Source: Aequorivita soesokkakensis (lineage in GTDB: Bacteria > Bacteroidota > Bacteroidia > Flavobacteriales > Flavobacteriaceae). Taken from it: a stretch of DNA of 64,000 bases. Below are positions 1 through 8,275 of the stretch, in pieces. The notes beneath the pieces are model-generated. The model saw only the letters and a program-made list of their open reading frames with translations, had not been told where the DNA came from and did not search any database. The stretch covers positions 124,001 to 188,000 of the forward strand of contig NZ_LXIE01000012.1 in NCBI RefSeq assembly GCF_001641085.1, read 5' to 3'. Both the position numbers and the translations under genes were made by a program. Within the stretch, counting starts at the first letter, position 1, and each line of letters starts with the position of its first letter.

Positions 1-2
1 TG

Positions 3-773
3 CTAGGACGCGTAAGTTTTGCCGAATATGATTTTGAGAGCAGCATTTTTAGATTTATGTATGTAATAGACCTGAATTTCCTAATTTATTTTGCGATGGT
101 CTTTATTATTTACACCTATTACTATGTAAAAGAGGTGAAAAAGGCTGAAAAAAAACAAGGCAAATTGGAAGCGCAATTGGTAAGCACCCGTATGAAAATG
201 CTCTCTTCACAATTGCAGCCCCATTTTCTTTTTAACACCTTGAATTCAATTTCCGTACTAACCGATATTGATGCCAGTAAAGCTAAAGATACAATCGCAG
301 ACTTGAGTGATTTTTTAAGGGAGATATTGTATGACAATGACAGCAACCGCATTCCGCTGGAAAAAGAACTCCGCATTTTGGAATTCTATCTCAATATTAT
401 TAAAGTTCGGTTTTCCGATCATTTAAAAATAACAACGGAGATAGATGACTCATTGCTTCACAAAATGGTGCCGGCGCTACTGTTACAGCCCATTCTCGAG
501 AATTCCATAAAACACGGGTATGATTTTAACCATACCGATTTGGAGATTCTCGTAAAAATTTACGCAGAAGGAAAAACCTTGATAATAAAGGTTGAAAATA
601 ATGGCGCACCCGTTGAAGTGGGCCACACACTATTGCTAAAACGAGGTATGGGATTGGCTAATATTAATGATCGTTTAGAGAACCTTTACGGCAACAATTA
701 TTTTTTTGAAGTAAGAAATAAAATTGACGGTTCGGGTGTAGAAACTTTGATTGAAATCCCCATCGAGAATTGA
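3..773 (+). CDS. LytS/YehU-type sensor histidine kinase, C-terminal part (5' end outside window)
   Basis: Two-component sensor kinase of the His_kinase (PF06580) type. The frame is open to the left edge, so the ATG at 57 is internal and the usual N-terminal membrane segments lie outside the window. Visible: a last transmembrane helix (around NFLIYFAMVFIIYTYYYV), a short coiled linker, the phosphoacceptor block LQPHFLFNTLNSI, an N-box PILENSIKHG and a glycine box GMGLANINDRLENLYG. The family normally phosphorylates a LytTR response regulator; no such gene follows, so the partner is probably upstream of the window. Family assignment is firm; the stimulus is unknown. Confidence 0.9.
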   Translation, partial: LGRVSFAEYDFESSIFRFMYVIDLNFLIYFAMVFIIYTYYYVKEVKKAEKKQGKLEAQLVSTRMKMLSSQLQPHFLFNTLNSISVLTDIDASKAKDTIADLSDFLREILYDNDSNRIPLEKELRILEFYLNIIKVRFSDHLKITTEIDDSLLHKMVPALLLQPILENSIKHGYDFNHTDLEILVKIYAEGKTLIIKVENNGAPVEVGHTLLLKRGMGLANINDRLENLYGNNYFFEVRNKIDGSGVETLIEIPIEN

Positions 774-801
774 CCAAAGTGGTAAAATATTAAACCGCCG
801 G

Positions 802-828
802 AAATCATTCTCTTTAAGGATGATTTTT
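802..828 (+). terminator. Probable rho-independent terminator after the kinase gene
   Basis: A 9-bp stem, AAATCATTC (802-810) against GGATGATTT (818-826) with one G-T pair and a 7-nt loop, ends in a short T run. It lies 29 bases after the kinase stop codon. The stem is AT-rich, so strength is uncertain. Confidence 0.5.
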
Positions 829-897
829 CACAATTTTAACCTTTCATAAAATCCAAGCACTTTGTTTTTGCGTATTTTTAATGAAAAGAAAAATGCA

Positions 898-1425
898 ATG
901 AAGCTCCTCTCAATTTTAATACTCTCCATATTCCTTGTTTCCTGTGGCGCCACTGTGGCCGTAGATTATGATAAGCAAGTGGATTTTTCAAAATACAACA
1001 GCTACAATTATTTCCCAAATATAGATTCTGGACTTAATGAATTGGATGATAACCGTATTATACAAATTACAGATAGTCTGCTCCAACAACGTGGTTTTAT
1101 AAAAAGTGAAGCTCCCCAGATTTATGTCAATTTTTACGCACGCGAAAGTGTTTCCAGTTCCCGAAACACCATCGGCATTGGTATTGGCAGCGGGGGCGGG
1201 AATGTTGGCGTAGGCGTTAGCGGCGGAATTCCAATTGGCGGAAATGTAATTAACCAACAATTGACCATGGATTTTATAGACGTTGAAAAAGACGATTTGG
1301 TGTGGCAAGCCGTAGCCGATGGCGAAATGAAAGAGCGCTTCACGCCACAACAGAAAGAAGCATATTATATGACCGTTGTTCAGAAAATATTGGCGAAATA
1401 TCCACCGAAAAACAGTAGTCAGTAG
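898..1425 (+). CDS. DUF4136 family lipoprotein
   Basis: Predicted outer-envelope lipoprotein of the DUF4136 family, whose biochemical role is not known. I chose ATG 898 rather than the in-frame TTG at 862 because it gives a clean lipoprotein signal, MKLLSILILSIFLVSCG, with lipobox LVSC and Cys17 as the lipidated residue. The mature part has the family features: an early VDYDKQVDFSKYNSYNYF segment, a Gly-rich stretch (GIGIGSGGGNVGVGVSGG), and a C-terminal region with QAVADGEMKERFTPQQ. The last codons and the stop fall inside a tandem heptamer (1414-1434), so the C-terminal SSQ is repeat-encoded. Confidence 0.8.
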   Translation: MKLLSILILSIFLVSCGATVAVDYDKQVDFSKYNSYNYFPNIDSGLNELDDNRIIQITDSLLQQRGFIKSEAPQIYVNFYARESVSSSRNTIGIGIGSGGGNVGVGVSGGIPIGGNVINQQLTMDFIDVEKDDLVWQAVADGEMKERFTPQQKEAYYMTVVQKILAKYPPKNSSQ

Positions 1426-1434
1426 TCAGTAGTA
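1414..1434. repeat. Short tandem repeat, unit AGTAGTC, about 3 copies
   Basis: Two exact AGTAGTC units followed by AGTAGTA. The array spans the stop codon of the DUF4136 gene and lies about 30 bases before the TTG start of the TPR gene. It is one of several 7-bp arrays in this window. Confidence 0.75.
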
Positions 1435-1463
1435 CACAGTAATCAGTCTTTTAATTTCAAAAC

Positions 1464-2438
1464 TTGAACTATATCTATTTCTTTAAAAAAATATCGCTTC
1501 TTCTTTATCTGCTTCCTTTGTTCGCTATTGCCCAAAACAACTATCAAGAAGCGGAGGAATATTTCAAGCAGGAAAATTTCAGCAAGGCAAAACCTATTTT
1601 TGAGAACTATTTGAAACAAAATCCCGGTGATAAAAAAACCCGGGAATATTTGGGTGATATTGCCGCTTATGGCAAAAATTGGGACATGGCCATTTCCTAT
1701 TACGAAGCCTTGGTGCAGGATGAGCCGAGCAATGCCAACTATCATTTTAAATACGGTGGCGCAATGGGGCTGAAGGCGATGTCCATCAGTAAAATTCGCG
1801 CTGTTGCTTACATTGGCGACATAAAACACGAACTGGAACAGGCTGCAAAACTGGACTCTAAACATATAGAAGCGCGTTGGGCGCTGATAGAATTTTACAT
1901 TCAATTACCCGGTATTTTTGGCGGAAGCGAAAACAAAGCAATTGATTATGCAACTGAATTGGGCAAGATTTCTAAAGTTGATGGGTATCTCGCCAATGGA
2001 TATATTGCCGAATATACTGATAGACCAAAGGATGCGGAGCGTTATTACAAAAAAGCGATTGAAGTAGGCGGTTCGCCACATACTTATGAAAAACTTTCAA
2101 ATCTGTATGAAAAGAATAACCAACCTAAAGAGGCGATTGTCACAAATTCCGAAGCATTAAAAAAACACAAACGAAACCAGCTCAATTACCAAATCGGGAA
2201 AATTTCTGCGCAGTACAATTTGGAGCCCGAATACGGTATTGAATGCCTAAGCCAATATCTGGCCAACTATTCCATAAAAGATGGCGTGCCCAAAGATTGG
2301 GCATATTACCGTTTGGCTCAGATTTATAAAAATCTCGGAAAAAAGGAAATCGCCCTTACTTGGATAAATAAGGCATTAATTGACCGGACAGATTTTAAAG
2401 AAGCACAACAGGAAAAATCTCTCATTTTAGCACTTTAA
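1464..2438 (+). CDS. Exported tetratricopeptide-repeat protein
   Basis: TPR protein of 324 residues, probably periplasmic. The start is TTG: a stop lies just upstream in frame, there is no early ATG, and the TTG gives a good signal peptide, (M)NYIYFFKKISLLLYLLPLFAIAQ. Several helical TPR-like units are visible, for example NYQEAEEYFKQENFSKAKP near residue 25, a unit near DWDMAISYYEALVQDEPSN and one at KEIALTWINKALIDRTDF near the C-terminus. It is probably a scaffold for protein interactions; the partner is unknown. It stands between a lipoprotein and Mpl without obvious operon linkage. Confidence 0.75.
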   Translation: MNYIYFFKKISLLLYLLPLFAIAQNNYQEAEEYFKQENFSKAKPIFENYLKQNPGDKKTREYLGDIAAYGKNWDMAISYYEALVQDEPSNANYHFKYGGAMGLKAMSISKIRAVAYIGDIKHELEQAAKLDSKHIEARWALIEFYIQLPGIFGGSENKAIDYATELGKISKVDGYLANGYIAEYTDRPKDAERYYKKAIEVGGSPHTYEKLSNLYEKNNQPKEAIVTNSEALKKHKRNQLNYQIGKISAQYNLEPEYGIECLSQYLANYSIKDGVPKDWAYYRLAQIYKNLGKKEIALTWINKALIDRTDFKEAQQEKSLILAL

Positions 2439-2452
2439 TTTGAAAGAGAAAA

Positions 2453-2481
2453 TTCCCCCTTTGAAGGGGGCGGGAGGGATG
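2453..2481. repeat. GC-rich palindromic repeat element, intergenic copy
   Basis: Core CCCCCTTTGAAGGGGG (2455-2470) is almost a perfect palindrome and is followed by a G-rich tail ending GGGATGTTTT. The same layout occurs inside trpE (42572-42605, reverse strand) and in a related form inside trpF (38829-38861). In mRNA it would fold into a strong hairpin, but no T run follows directly, so I do not call it a terminator. Confidence 0.7.
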
Positions 2482-2531
2482 TTTTAACTTTGTATCTTTA
2501 CATCTAAACTCATAAACTCTTCAACTAAAAA

Positions 2532-3887
2532 ATGAGAATCCACTTTATAGCCATAGGCGGCAGCGCGATGCACAATCTTGCATTGGCATTACATCAAAAA
2601 GGAGATACGGTAACCGGAAGCGACGATGAGGTTTTTGAGCCTTCAAAAAGTAGGTTGAAAAGCAAAGGTTTGTTGCCCGAAAAAGAAGGATGGTTTCCCG
2701 AAAAATTGACTTTAGAAATTGATGCCGTTATTCTCGGAATGCACGCCAAAGCAGACAATCCCGAACTATTAAAAGCGAAGGAACTCGGTTTAAAAATCTA
2801 CAGTTACCCAGAATTTCTTTACGAACAATCCAAAAACAAAACCCGAGTGGTTATTGGTGGTTCCCACGGAAAAACGACTATTACTTCGATGATTCTGCAC
2901 GTGATGAACTATCACGGAAAAGATGTGGATTATATGGTGGGCGCCCAATTGGAAGGGTTTGACACGATGGTGAAAATTACCGATGACAATGATTTTATGG
3001 TAATTGAAGGCGATGAATACCTTTCCTCTCCCATAGACCGTCGCCCAAAATTCCATCTTTACAAGCCTAATATTGCTTTGTTGAGTGGCATTGCGTGGGA
3101 CCACATCAACGTTTTTCCAACCTATGAAAACTATGTGGAGCAGTTTGAAATTTTTCTAAAGGAAATAACCAATGGCGGTGCAATCATTTACAATGAAGAA
3201 GACGCTGAGGTTAAACGTGTGGTTGAAGCTGCAACAAATCCCATAAAAAAATATCCGTACCAAACTCCCGAATATTCCGTGGAAGACGGAACCACCCTTT
3301 TGGAAACTCCCGAAGGCCCGATGCCTGTTGAAATCTTTGGAAAGCACAATTTGAACAACTTGGAGGGCGCCCGCTGGATCTGCCAATTGATGGGCGTGGA
3401 TGCCGATGATTTTTACGAAGCCATTGCGACTTTTAAAGGCGCTAGCAAACGTTTGGAAAAAATTGCCGAAACCAAAACGGCAGTTGCTTATAAGGATTAC
3501 GCACATTCGCCAAGCAAAGTGAAAGCGACAACCGAAGCCGTAAAAAACCAATATCCCGACAGGAAACTCATCGCCTGTTTAGAGCTTCACACATACAGCA
3601 GCCTAAACCCAGAATTTTTAAAAGAATACAAAGGAACGCTGGATGCGGCGGATAGTGCGGTGGTCTTCTACTCTCCGCATGCCGTATTAATAAAACAGTT
3701 GGAAGAAATAAAAGGCGAACAAATTGACGAAGCTTTTGACCGACAGGATTTGGTGGTTTTTACAAATCCGGCCGATTTTAAAACCTATCTTTTTTCACAG
3801 GATTACGATAATACTTGCTTGCTTTTAATGAGTAGCGGCAATTATGGTGGGTTGGATTTTGAGGATGTAAAAAATTATTTGAAATAG
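2532..3887 (+). CDS. mpl: UDP-N-acetylmuramate:L-alanyl-gamma-D-glutamyl-meso-diaminopimelate ligase (Mpl)
   Basis: Mur-ligase family enzyme (451 residues) that reattaches the recycled L-Ala-D-Glu-mDAP tripeptide to UDP-MurNAc in peptidoglycan recycling. Visible: an N-terminal Rossmann-type UDP-binding motif (HFIAIGGSAMHNLA), the ATP loop GGSHGKTTITSM near residue 109, the central EGDEYLSSPIDRRPKF segment, the conserved KDYAHSPSKVKATTEA region and a C-terminal domain. Length and the GGSxMHNLA start fit Mpl better than MurC. It is a cytoplasmic enzyme. The next gene begins 4 bases after its stop, so the two are probably cotranscribed. Confidence 0.88.
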   Translation: MRIHFIAIGGSAMHNLALALHQKGDTVTGSDDEVFEPSKSRLKSKGLLPEKEGWFPEKLTLEIDAVILGMHAKADNPELLKAKELGLKIYSYPEFLYEQSKNKTRVVIGGSHGKTTITSMILHVMNYHGKDVDYMVGAQLEGFDTMVKITDDNDFMVIEGDEYLSSPIDRRPKFHLYKPNIALLSGIAWDHINVFPTYENYVEQFEIFLKEITNGGAIIYNEEDAEVKRVVEAATNPIKKYPYQTPEYSVEDGTTLLETPEGPMPVEIFGKHNLNNLEGARWICQLMGVDADDFYEAIATFKGASKRLEKIAETKTAVAYKDYAHSPSKVKATTEAVKNQYPDRKLIACLELHTYSSLNPEFLKEYKGTLDAADSAVVFYSPHAVLIKQLEEIKGEQIDEAFDRQDLVVFTNPADFKTYLFSQDYDNTCLLLMSSGNYGGLDFEDVKNYLK

Positions 3888-3891
3888 AAAA

Positions 3892-5256
3892 ATGCTCCAA
3901 AAGGGATTTTTACGAAATAGGGGAAAATTAAATATTTCAAAAAAACGTTTTTGGTTAAGTGTAGCTCTTGGTTTTTCAGCTTCATTTTCCTTTTATACAT
4001 TTCTCTGCTTTATCCGATTTCTGCCTAGATTGCTTGATTTCGGAAGAGCAAATTATGCTGTTATTACAGAACCTTCGGATCGATATTGGGAAAATTTTAA
4101 TTTTGCGATAATATCTTTGGTATTGGGAAATGCCTTATTTCTATTAAATCTTTTCCGTAAGCCAGATATTAATCCGGTACCAAGTAATGTGAGAATAGAA
4201 ATAATAAACGATCAGCGTTTTTTGCACTTTAACTTTTCCTATCTCTTGTTAAAACTAGGTTTTATGGTTTCATTCTTTTCTATCTCTATGGAAACAAAAA
4301 TTTCTGAAATGAAGTTTATACTAGTTTTGGTTGCAATTGTATTTTTTTTGGAAAGCTGGAAATCATTACTAAAATATTTCAAAATAAAAGTTTACAAGCC
4401 GTTATTTTTGAATCTTTCTGTAATATTTGCCATTGCTTTTTGCTTCGCTTTTACTTCGGTATTTCCTGAAAAAAAAATGGAAGCTATTCAGATAAGTTCA
4501 AACCCTTTTGTGGATTTACCTATTTCTGATTTTGCAGATGAAGATTATATGCCCTTTAGGTTGAATAATTTAAAGATATATAAAGAAAATAATCAATTGC
4601 TCTATAAATTGGAAGATGAAAAAATTGAAGATTTCGATTTGTTGGGCGATTATCTAAAAGAAGAAATATCTGAAGCATATAGAAATAAACTTAGTATTGT
4701 GCTTTTGATGCCCCAGGATATTTCTATGGATAAATTAGTCAAACTGGAGAATTTACTAAGCGGTCTGGGATATCGATTTATAAAATATATTACAAAATTT
4801 AGTGATAAAAATCTCATAAGCAGATTCGACAATCGTGGTTTGGTTAAGGAGTTGCATTATATAAATACGCCAAATTCAGTATCAAATATTCCACTTCCTC
4901 CGGTACCGAAGTATACTGATGTGACTAAAACAATACAAGTTCATTTAGGGGAAAAAGTATATTCTTTTGAAAATGAAAAAGTCAAAGAAGATGATTTAGT
5001 TGAATATTTTGTAAAACATATTGATAGTGCTACACAGTTTAATTATGTTTTTAATAATAACAGTACTTACCAATCATATATAACTTTATTTGCATCTCAA
5101 AAACAGGCAATTCAGGATTTGAGATATAATGATCAAAGTGTTGAATTGAAATTTGGGGAAAGTTTTAGCCCGCTAAATAGAAAGGAATATGAAAAGGATC
5201 AAGAAAGACTTTTTAATAAATTCCCTCTTCTTATTACTGAAACTTACACTGAATAG
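3892..5256 (+). CDS. Hypothetical multi-pass membrane protein with a large C-terminal soluble part
   Basis: I do not recognise a family. The 454 residues begin with a basic stretch, then about four or five hydrophobic segments: around 24-45 (FWLSVALGFSASFSFYTFL), 70-85, 122-135, 145-155 and 173-190. The remaining ~260 residues look soluble and extracytoplasmic, with a segment SKIVLLMPQD-like in style (SIVLLMPQDISMDKLVKL) that recalls ExbD/biopolymer-type periplasmic domains, repeated later around IQVHLGEKVYSFENEKVKED. That likeness is inference only. It starts 4 bases after mpl and ends 2 bases before the convergent PaiB-like gene. AT content is a little above that of mpl. Confidence 0.55.
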   Translation: MLQKGFLRNRGKLNISKKRFWLSVALGFSASFSFYTFLCFIRFLPRLLDFGRANYAVITEPSDRYWENFNFAIISLVLGNALFLLNLFRKPDINPVPSNVRIEIINDQRFLHFNFSYLLLKLGFMVSFFSISMETKISEMKFILVLVAIVFFLESWKSLLKYFKIKVYKPLFLNLSVIFAIAFCFAFTSVFPEKKMEAIQISSNPFVDLPISDFADEDYMPFRLNNLKIYKENNQLLYKLEDEKIEDFDLLGDYLKEEISEAYRNKLSIVLLMPQDISMDKLVKLENLLSGLGYRFIKYITKFSDKNLISRFDNRGLVKELHYINTPNSVSNIPLPPVPKYTDVTKTIQVHLGEKVYSFENEKVKEDDLVEYFVKHIDSATQFNYVFNNNSTYQSYITLFASQKQAIQDLRYNDQSVELKFGESFSPLNRKEYEKDQERLFNKFPLLITETYTE

Positions 5257-5257
5257 G

Positions 5258-5854
5258 TTATTCGTAAATACCATCAATAAAACCCGAAACATCCTTTCGG
5301 GATTTTCCTATTAATTCCTGTTTCGCATTCTCAAAATCCTGAGCATTTTTATCCTGCGAAAGCTTAAACTTTCCTTCCAAATTAATTATTTCAATTTCAA
5401 AAGCTTGGATATAATTTAACAAACGCTCCATTCTCGGATCGTCTTTTTTTAGAATGAATTTTTGTTCGCTGCCTTCCAAAAACTCAGTCATATCCAGCAT
5501 GGTTTGCTTTATTGCTTCTGGCTCATTTATAAGTTGAAGTTTTCCAGTAACGTGGACAATGATATAATTCCACGTTGGTAATTGTGCCGTTGTGTAAATA
5601 CTGGGTGAAATATAAGTATCGGGACCTTTAAAAACCACGGTAACTTCAGCCTCATCTTTTAAAGTTTCCAGTTGCTGATTGTTTCGGTCTAAATGAGCGA
5701 CTAATTTTCTTGAAGTTTCGTTATAAATAAAAGGAATGTGCGTAACAAACGGTTTTCCATCCTTCGCAGTAACCAATATTCCCAAAGGGAAATTTTTGAT
5801 TACGGAAATCATTTTTTCAATATCGTGGCTTTGGTGGTGCGGCGGTGGATACAT
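5258..5854 (-). CDS. PaiB-like FMN-binding protein (FMN-binding negative transcriptional regulator family)
   Basis: 198-residue member of the PaiB / flavin-reductase-like split-barrel family. Features: the MYPPPHHQSHD start, FPLGILVTAKDGKPFVTHIPF strand region, VVFKGPDTYISPSIYTTAQLPTWNY core and a C-terminal helical part. Bacillus PaiB is named as a regulator of sporulation and protease genes; in Bacteroidetes the true role is unproven and FMN or heme binding is equally likely. The gene is alone on its strand here. A tandem heptamer array begins only 7 bases upstream of its ATG. Confidence 0.8.
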   Translation of the reverse strand: MYPPPHHQSHDIEKMISVIKNFPLGILVTAKDGKPFVTHIPFIYNETSRKLVAHLDRNNQQLETLKDEAEVTVVFKGPDTYISPSIYTTAQLPTWNYIIVHVTGKLQLINEPEAIKQTMLDMTEFLEGSEQKFILKKDDPRMERLLNYIQAFEIEIINLEGKFKLSQDKNAQDFENAKQELIGKSRKDVSGFIDGIYE

Positions 5855-5860
5855 TTATTT

Positions 5861-5902
5861 AGGCATTAGGCATTAGGCATTAGGCATTAGGCATTAGGCA
5901 TT
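5861..5902. repeat. Tandem heptamer array, unit AGGCATT, 6 perfect copies
   Basis: Six exact copies of AGGCATT followed by one decayed unit (GGACATT). On the minus strand it reads AATGCCT repeated, so the 5' leader of the PaiB-like gene offers a row of ATG triplets in changing frames just before the true start. No spacers, so not a CRISPR array. Confidence 0.9.
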
Positions 5903-5979
5903 GGACATTTCTATGTGAAGCTCTGTCGTAAAACTATTTCACAAAGTTGCACAAAGAAACTCAAAGTTTCATAAAGTTT

Positions 5980-7470
5980 TTACGCTTTGGAAGTCAGCGA
6001 TTTAAAAAACACAAACCCAAACCCTACGCAAAGCATTAAGTGAAATGGAAACAATCCAAAATCACCGCCTTGGTCGCCAACTATGAAAGCGCTGTACATT
6101 CCAAACGCGAAATAAAGCATCAAGACTCCTTCAATAATCACGTTTGGCGAAATGTTTTTGGTAATGTATTTATTGCCTTTCCAGCTTTCCTTTAAAGAGC
6201 TAATGTTGAATTTCGGGGTACGGATAAATTCGCTTTTCTTCCCAAAATGCCCTTCCAAAACCGCAATGGAATTATGTAGCGAAAAGCCCATCGCCACAGA
6301 AAAAAACGTAAAAAACATTGCTGAATATTTCAGGAATCTTTTAAACCCGCCGCCATAAATGCTTTTGTAGGTAAACCAATAACAGATAAAAAAGATGATG
6401 GTGCTTATCACAAAAAAGCTCATCACATAAAAATACATTTTTAAGTGTTCGTATTCATTTTTTATATAAAGCATCGGAATACTCAAGATTGCAACAATCA
6501 AAATGTTCAAAAACATGGTGCTGTTCAGCAAATGTAGAAAACTGTGAATCTTAGTTTTGATTGAAATATCCTTGCTTTTAAAAACACGCCAAGCCATTTT
6601 TTGAAAATTTTCGGCGCCGCCTTTGTTCCATCTAAATTGTTGCGAACGCGCTGCACTAATAACTACGGGAAGTTCCGCAGGTGTTTCCACTGCTTCCAAA
6701 TATTTAAATTTCCACTTTTTAAGCTGTGCGCGGTAGCTGAGGTCTAAATCTTCGGTCAGCGTGTCGCCTTCCCAATTTCCTGCATCAAGTATGCATTCTT
6801 TACGCCAAACGCCCGCCGTTCCATTAAAATTTATAAAATGTCCTTTGCTGTTTCTGCCAACCTGCTCCAAAGTGAAATGTGCATCGAGCGCAAAAGCTTG
6901 TACTCGTGTGAGAATTGAGTAATCGCGATTTAAATGCCCCCAACGGGTTTGCACCACGCCAATTTCTTCATCCTTAAAATATGGAATGGTGTTTTTTAAC
7001 CAGTTTTTCTTCGGAAGAAAATCTGCATCAAATATTGCAACGTATTCACCTTTTGCAATCTTTAAACCTTCCTTTAGTGCCCCTGCTTTAAAGCCTTCAC
7101 GGTTTTTTCTGGTCACATGTTGAATATCCAATCCTGTTTTCCGAAGCGCTTCAATATGCTTTGCGGTTTCTTCAAAAGATTCATCGGTACTATCGTCCAA
7201 AACTTGTATTTCCAGCTTTTCCTTTGGGTAATCCATTTCTGCAATGTTGCTCAGCAAACGATCCATTACATATAATTCGTTATAAACTGGCAGTTGGATA
7301 GTTACATAGGGAATTTCCTCTTCTTTGGAAAAATCGAACGTTGGTGAGTTTTTATGATGTTTTCGGGCACTTAAATAATTAAAAAGCAAATTGAGCTGCG
7401 CCAAAGCATACATAAAGATAAGAAGCAGGGCAACGGAATAAACAACAATAATTAAGGATTCAAGAATCAT
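5980..7470 (-). CDS. Membrane-bound family 2 glycosyltransferase (cellulose-synthase-like)
   Basis: Processive-type GT2 enzyme of 496 residues. One N-terminal membrane helix is followed by the catalytic domain (about 45-300) with VTIQLPVYNE, the nucleotide-binding VLDDSTDES, the DxD-type AIFDADFLP, the acceptor TEDLDLSYR and the QxxRW motif QQFRWNKGGAE. Four or five membrane helices follow (about 310-490). This arrangement transfers sugars from UDP- or GDP-sugars to a lipid or growing glycan at the inner membrane; substrate unknown. Its start overlaps the end of the next glycosyltransferase gene by 4 bases, so the pair is translationally coupled. Confidence 0.85.
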   Translation of the reverse strand: MILESLIIVVYSVALLLIFMYALAQLNLLFNYLSARKHHKNSPTFDFSKEEEIPYVTIQLPVYNELYVMDRLLSNIAEMDYPKEKLEIQVLDDSTDESFEETAKHIEALRKTGLDIQHVTRKNREGFKAGALKEGLKIAKGEYVAIFDADFLPKKNWLKNTIPYFKDEEIGVVQTRWGHLNRDYSILTRVQAFALDAHFTLEQVGRNSKGHFINFNGTAGVWRKECILDAGNWEGDTLTEDLDLSYRAQLKKWKFKYLEAVETPAELPVVISAARSQQFRWNKGGAENFQKMAWRVFKSKDISIKTKIHSFLHLLNSTMFLNILIVAILSIPMLYIKNEYEHLKMYFYVMSFFVISTIIFFICYWFTYKSIYGGGFKRFLKYSAMFFTFFSVAMGFSLHNSIAVLEGHFGKKSEFIRTPKFNISSLKESWKGNKYITKNISPNVIIEGVLMLYFAFGMYSAFIVGDQGGDFGLFPFHLMLCVGFGFVFFKSLTSKA

Positions 7471-8162
7471 TTTTTGAAGCTGTATTTAAAGATCCAGGTC
7501 AGGATTTTTATACCCGCAAAGATAGTACCTTTTACCGTACCCGAAACTTTTGAAACTCCTATCCGGTTTCGGTATTTTACGGGAACTTCAACATAGGTGA
7601 ATTTTTTCTTCAATACTTTCAGTTGCATTTCTACGGTCCAGCCGTAGGTTTTGTCTTGCATATTAAGCTGAAGTAGCTTTTCATATTTTATAGCCCGAAA
7701 CGGTCCAAGATCAGTAAATGTTGAGTTGAAAAAAAGACGCATCAGTTTGGTGGCCAGTTTATTGCCGAAGCGCTGCGGAAAGGTCATAGAACCATTTTCA
7801 CGAAGACTCCTAACGCGGGCACCCACAACAAAATCGACGTTTTTTTCAATTATTGGTGCTATAATTTTCAACATTTCCGAAGGATAATCGCTGTAATCGC
7901 CATCGAGAAAAACCAAAATATCTGGTTTAATTTTTTCTTCTGAAATGTATTCCATTCCTTTTAAACAAGCGTTTCCATAACCGGCATTGGGTTGAAAAAG
8001 CACGGTTGCGCCTGCGTTTTTGGCAACTTTTGCCGTAGCGTCTGAAGAGTTATTGTCCACCACAATTATTTCTGAAACCATTTCCGGGATTTCGGCAATC
8101 ACCTTCCCGATGGAGCCTTCTTCGTTATAAGCGGGAATGATTACTTTAATAATTTTGGACAT
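7467..8162 (-). CDS. Family 2 glycosyltransferase, dolichyl-phosphate-mannose-synthase-like
   Basis: 231-residue GT2 protein of the DPM1/polyprenyl-phosphate glycosyltransferase kind. Visible motifs: VIIPAYNEEGSIGKVI at the N-terminus, IIVVDNNSSDAT, the DxD-like LVFLDGDYSDYPSEM and a C-terminal VPVKYRNRIGVSKVSGT segment typical of the subgroup. There are no clear membrane helices, so it is peripheral. It would make a polyprenyl-phosphate sugar used by a partner enzyme, possibly the multi-pass GT2 encoded immediately after it (4-base overlap). Confidence 0.85.
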   Translation of the reverse strand: MSKIIKVIIPAYNEEGSIGKVIAEIPEMVSEIIVVDNNSSDATAKVAKNAGATVLFQPNAGYGNACLKGMEYISEEKIKPDILVFLDGDYSDYPSEMLKIIAPIIEKNVDFVVGARVRSLRENGSMTFPQRFGNKLATKLMRLFFNSTFTDLGPFRAIKYEKLLQLNMQDKTYGWTVEMQLKVLKKKFTYVEVPVKYRNRIGVSKVSGTVKGTIFAGIKILTWIFKYSFKK

Positions 8163-8275
8163 TAAAACATGTGAATTTATGGACTGCGAATTTCAGAAAA
8201 ATATATGACATTCCGTTTGACGAAGTATCTTCTTAAACCTGACAGCTCTATACTGCGAACTGCAACTGAATACTG

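Noticed and set aside
5861-5902. CRISPR or phage attachment-site repeat
   Set aside because: Pure tandem heptamer without spacers; no integrase or phage genes nearby.
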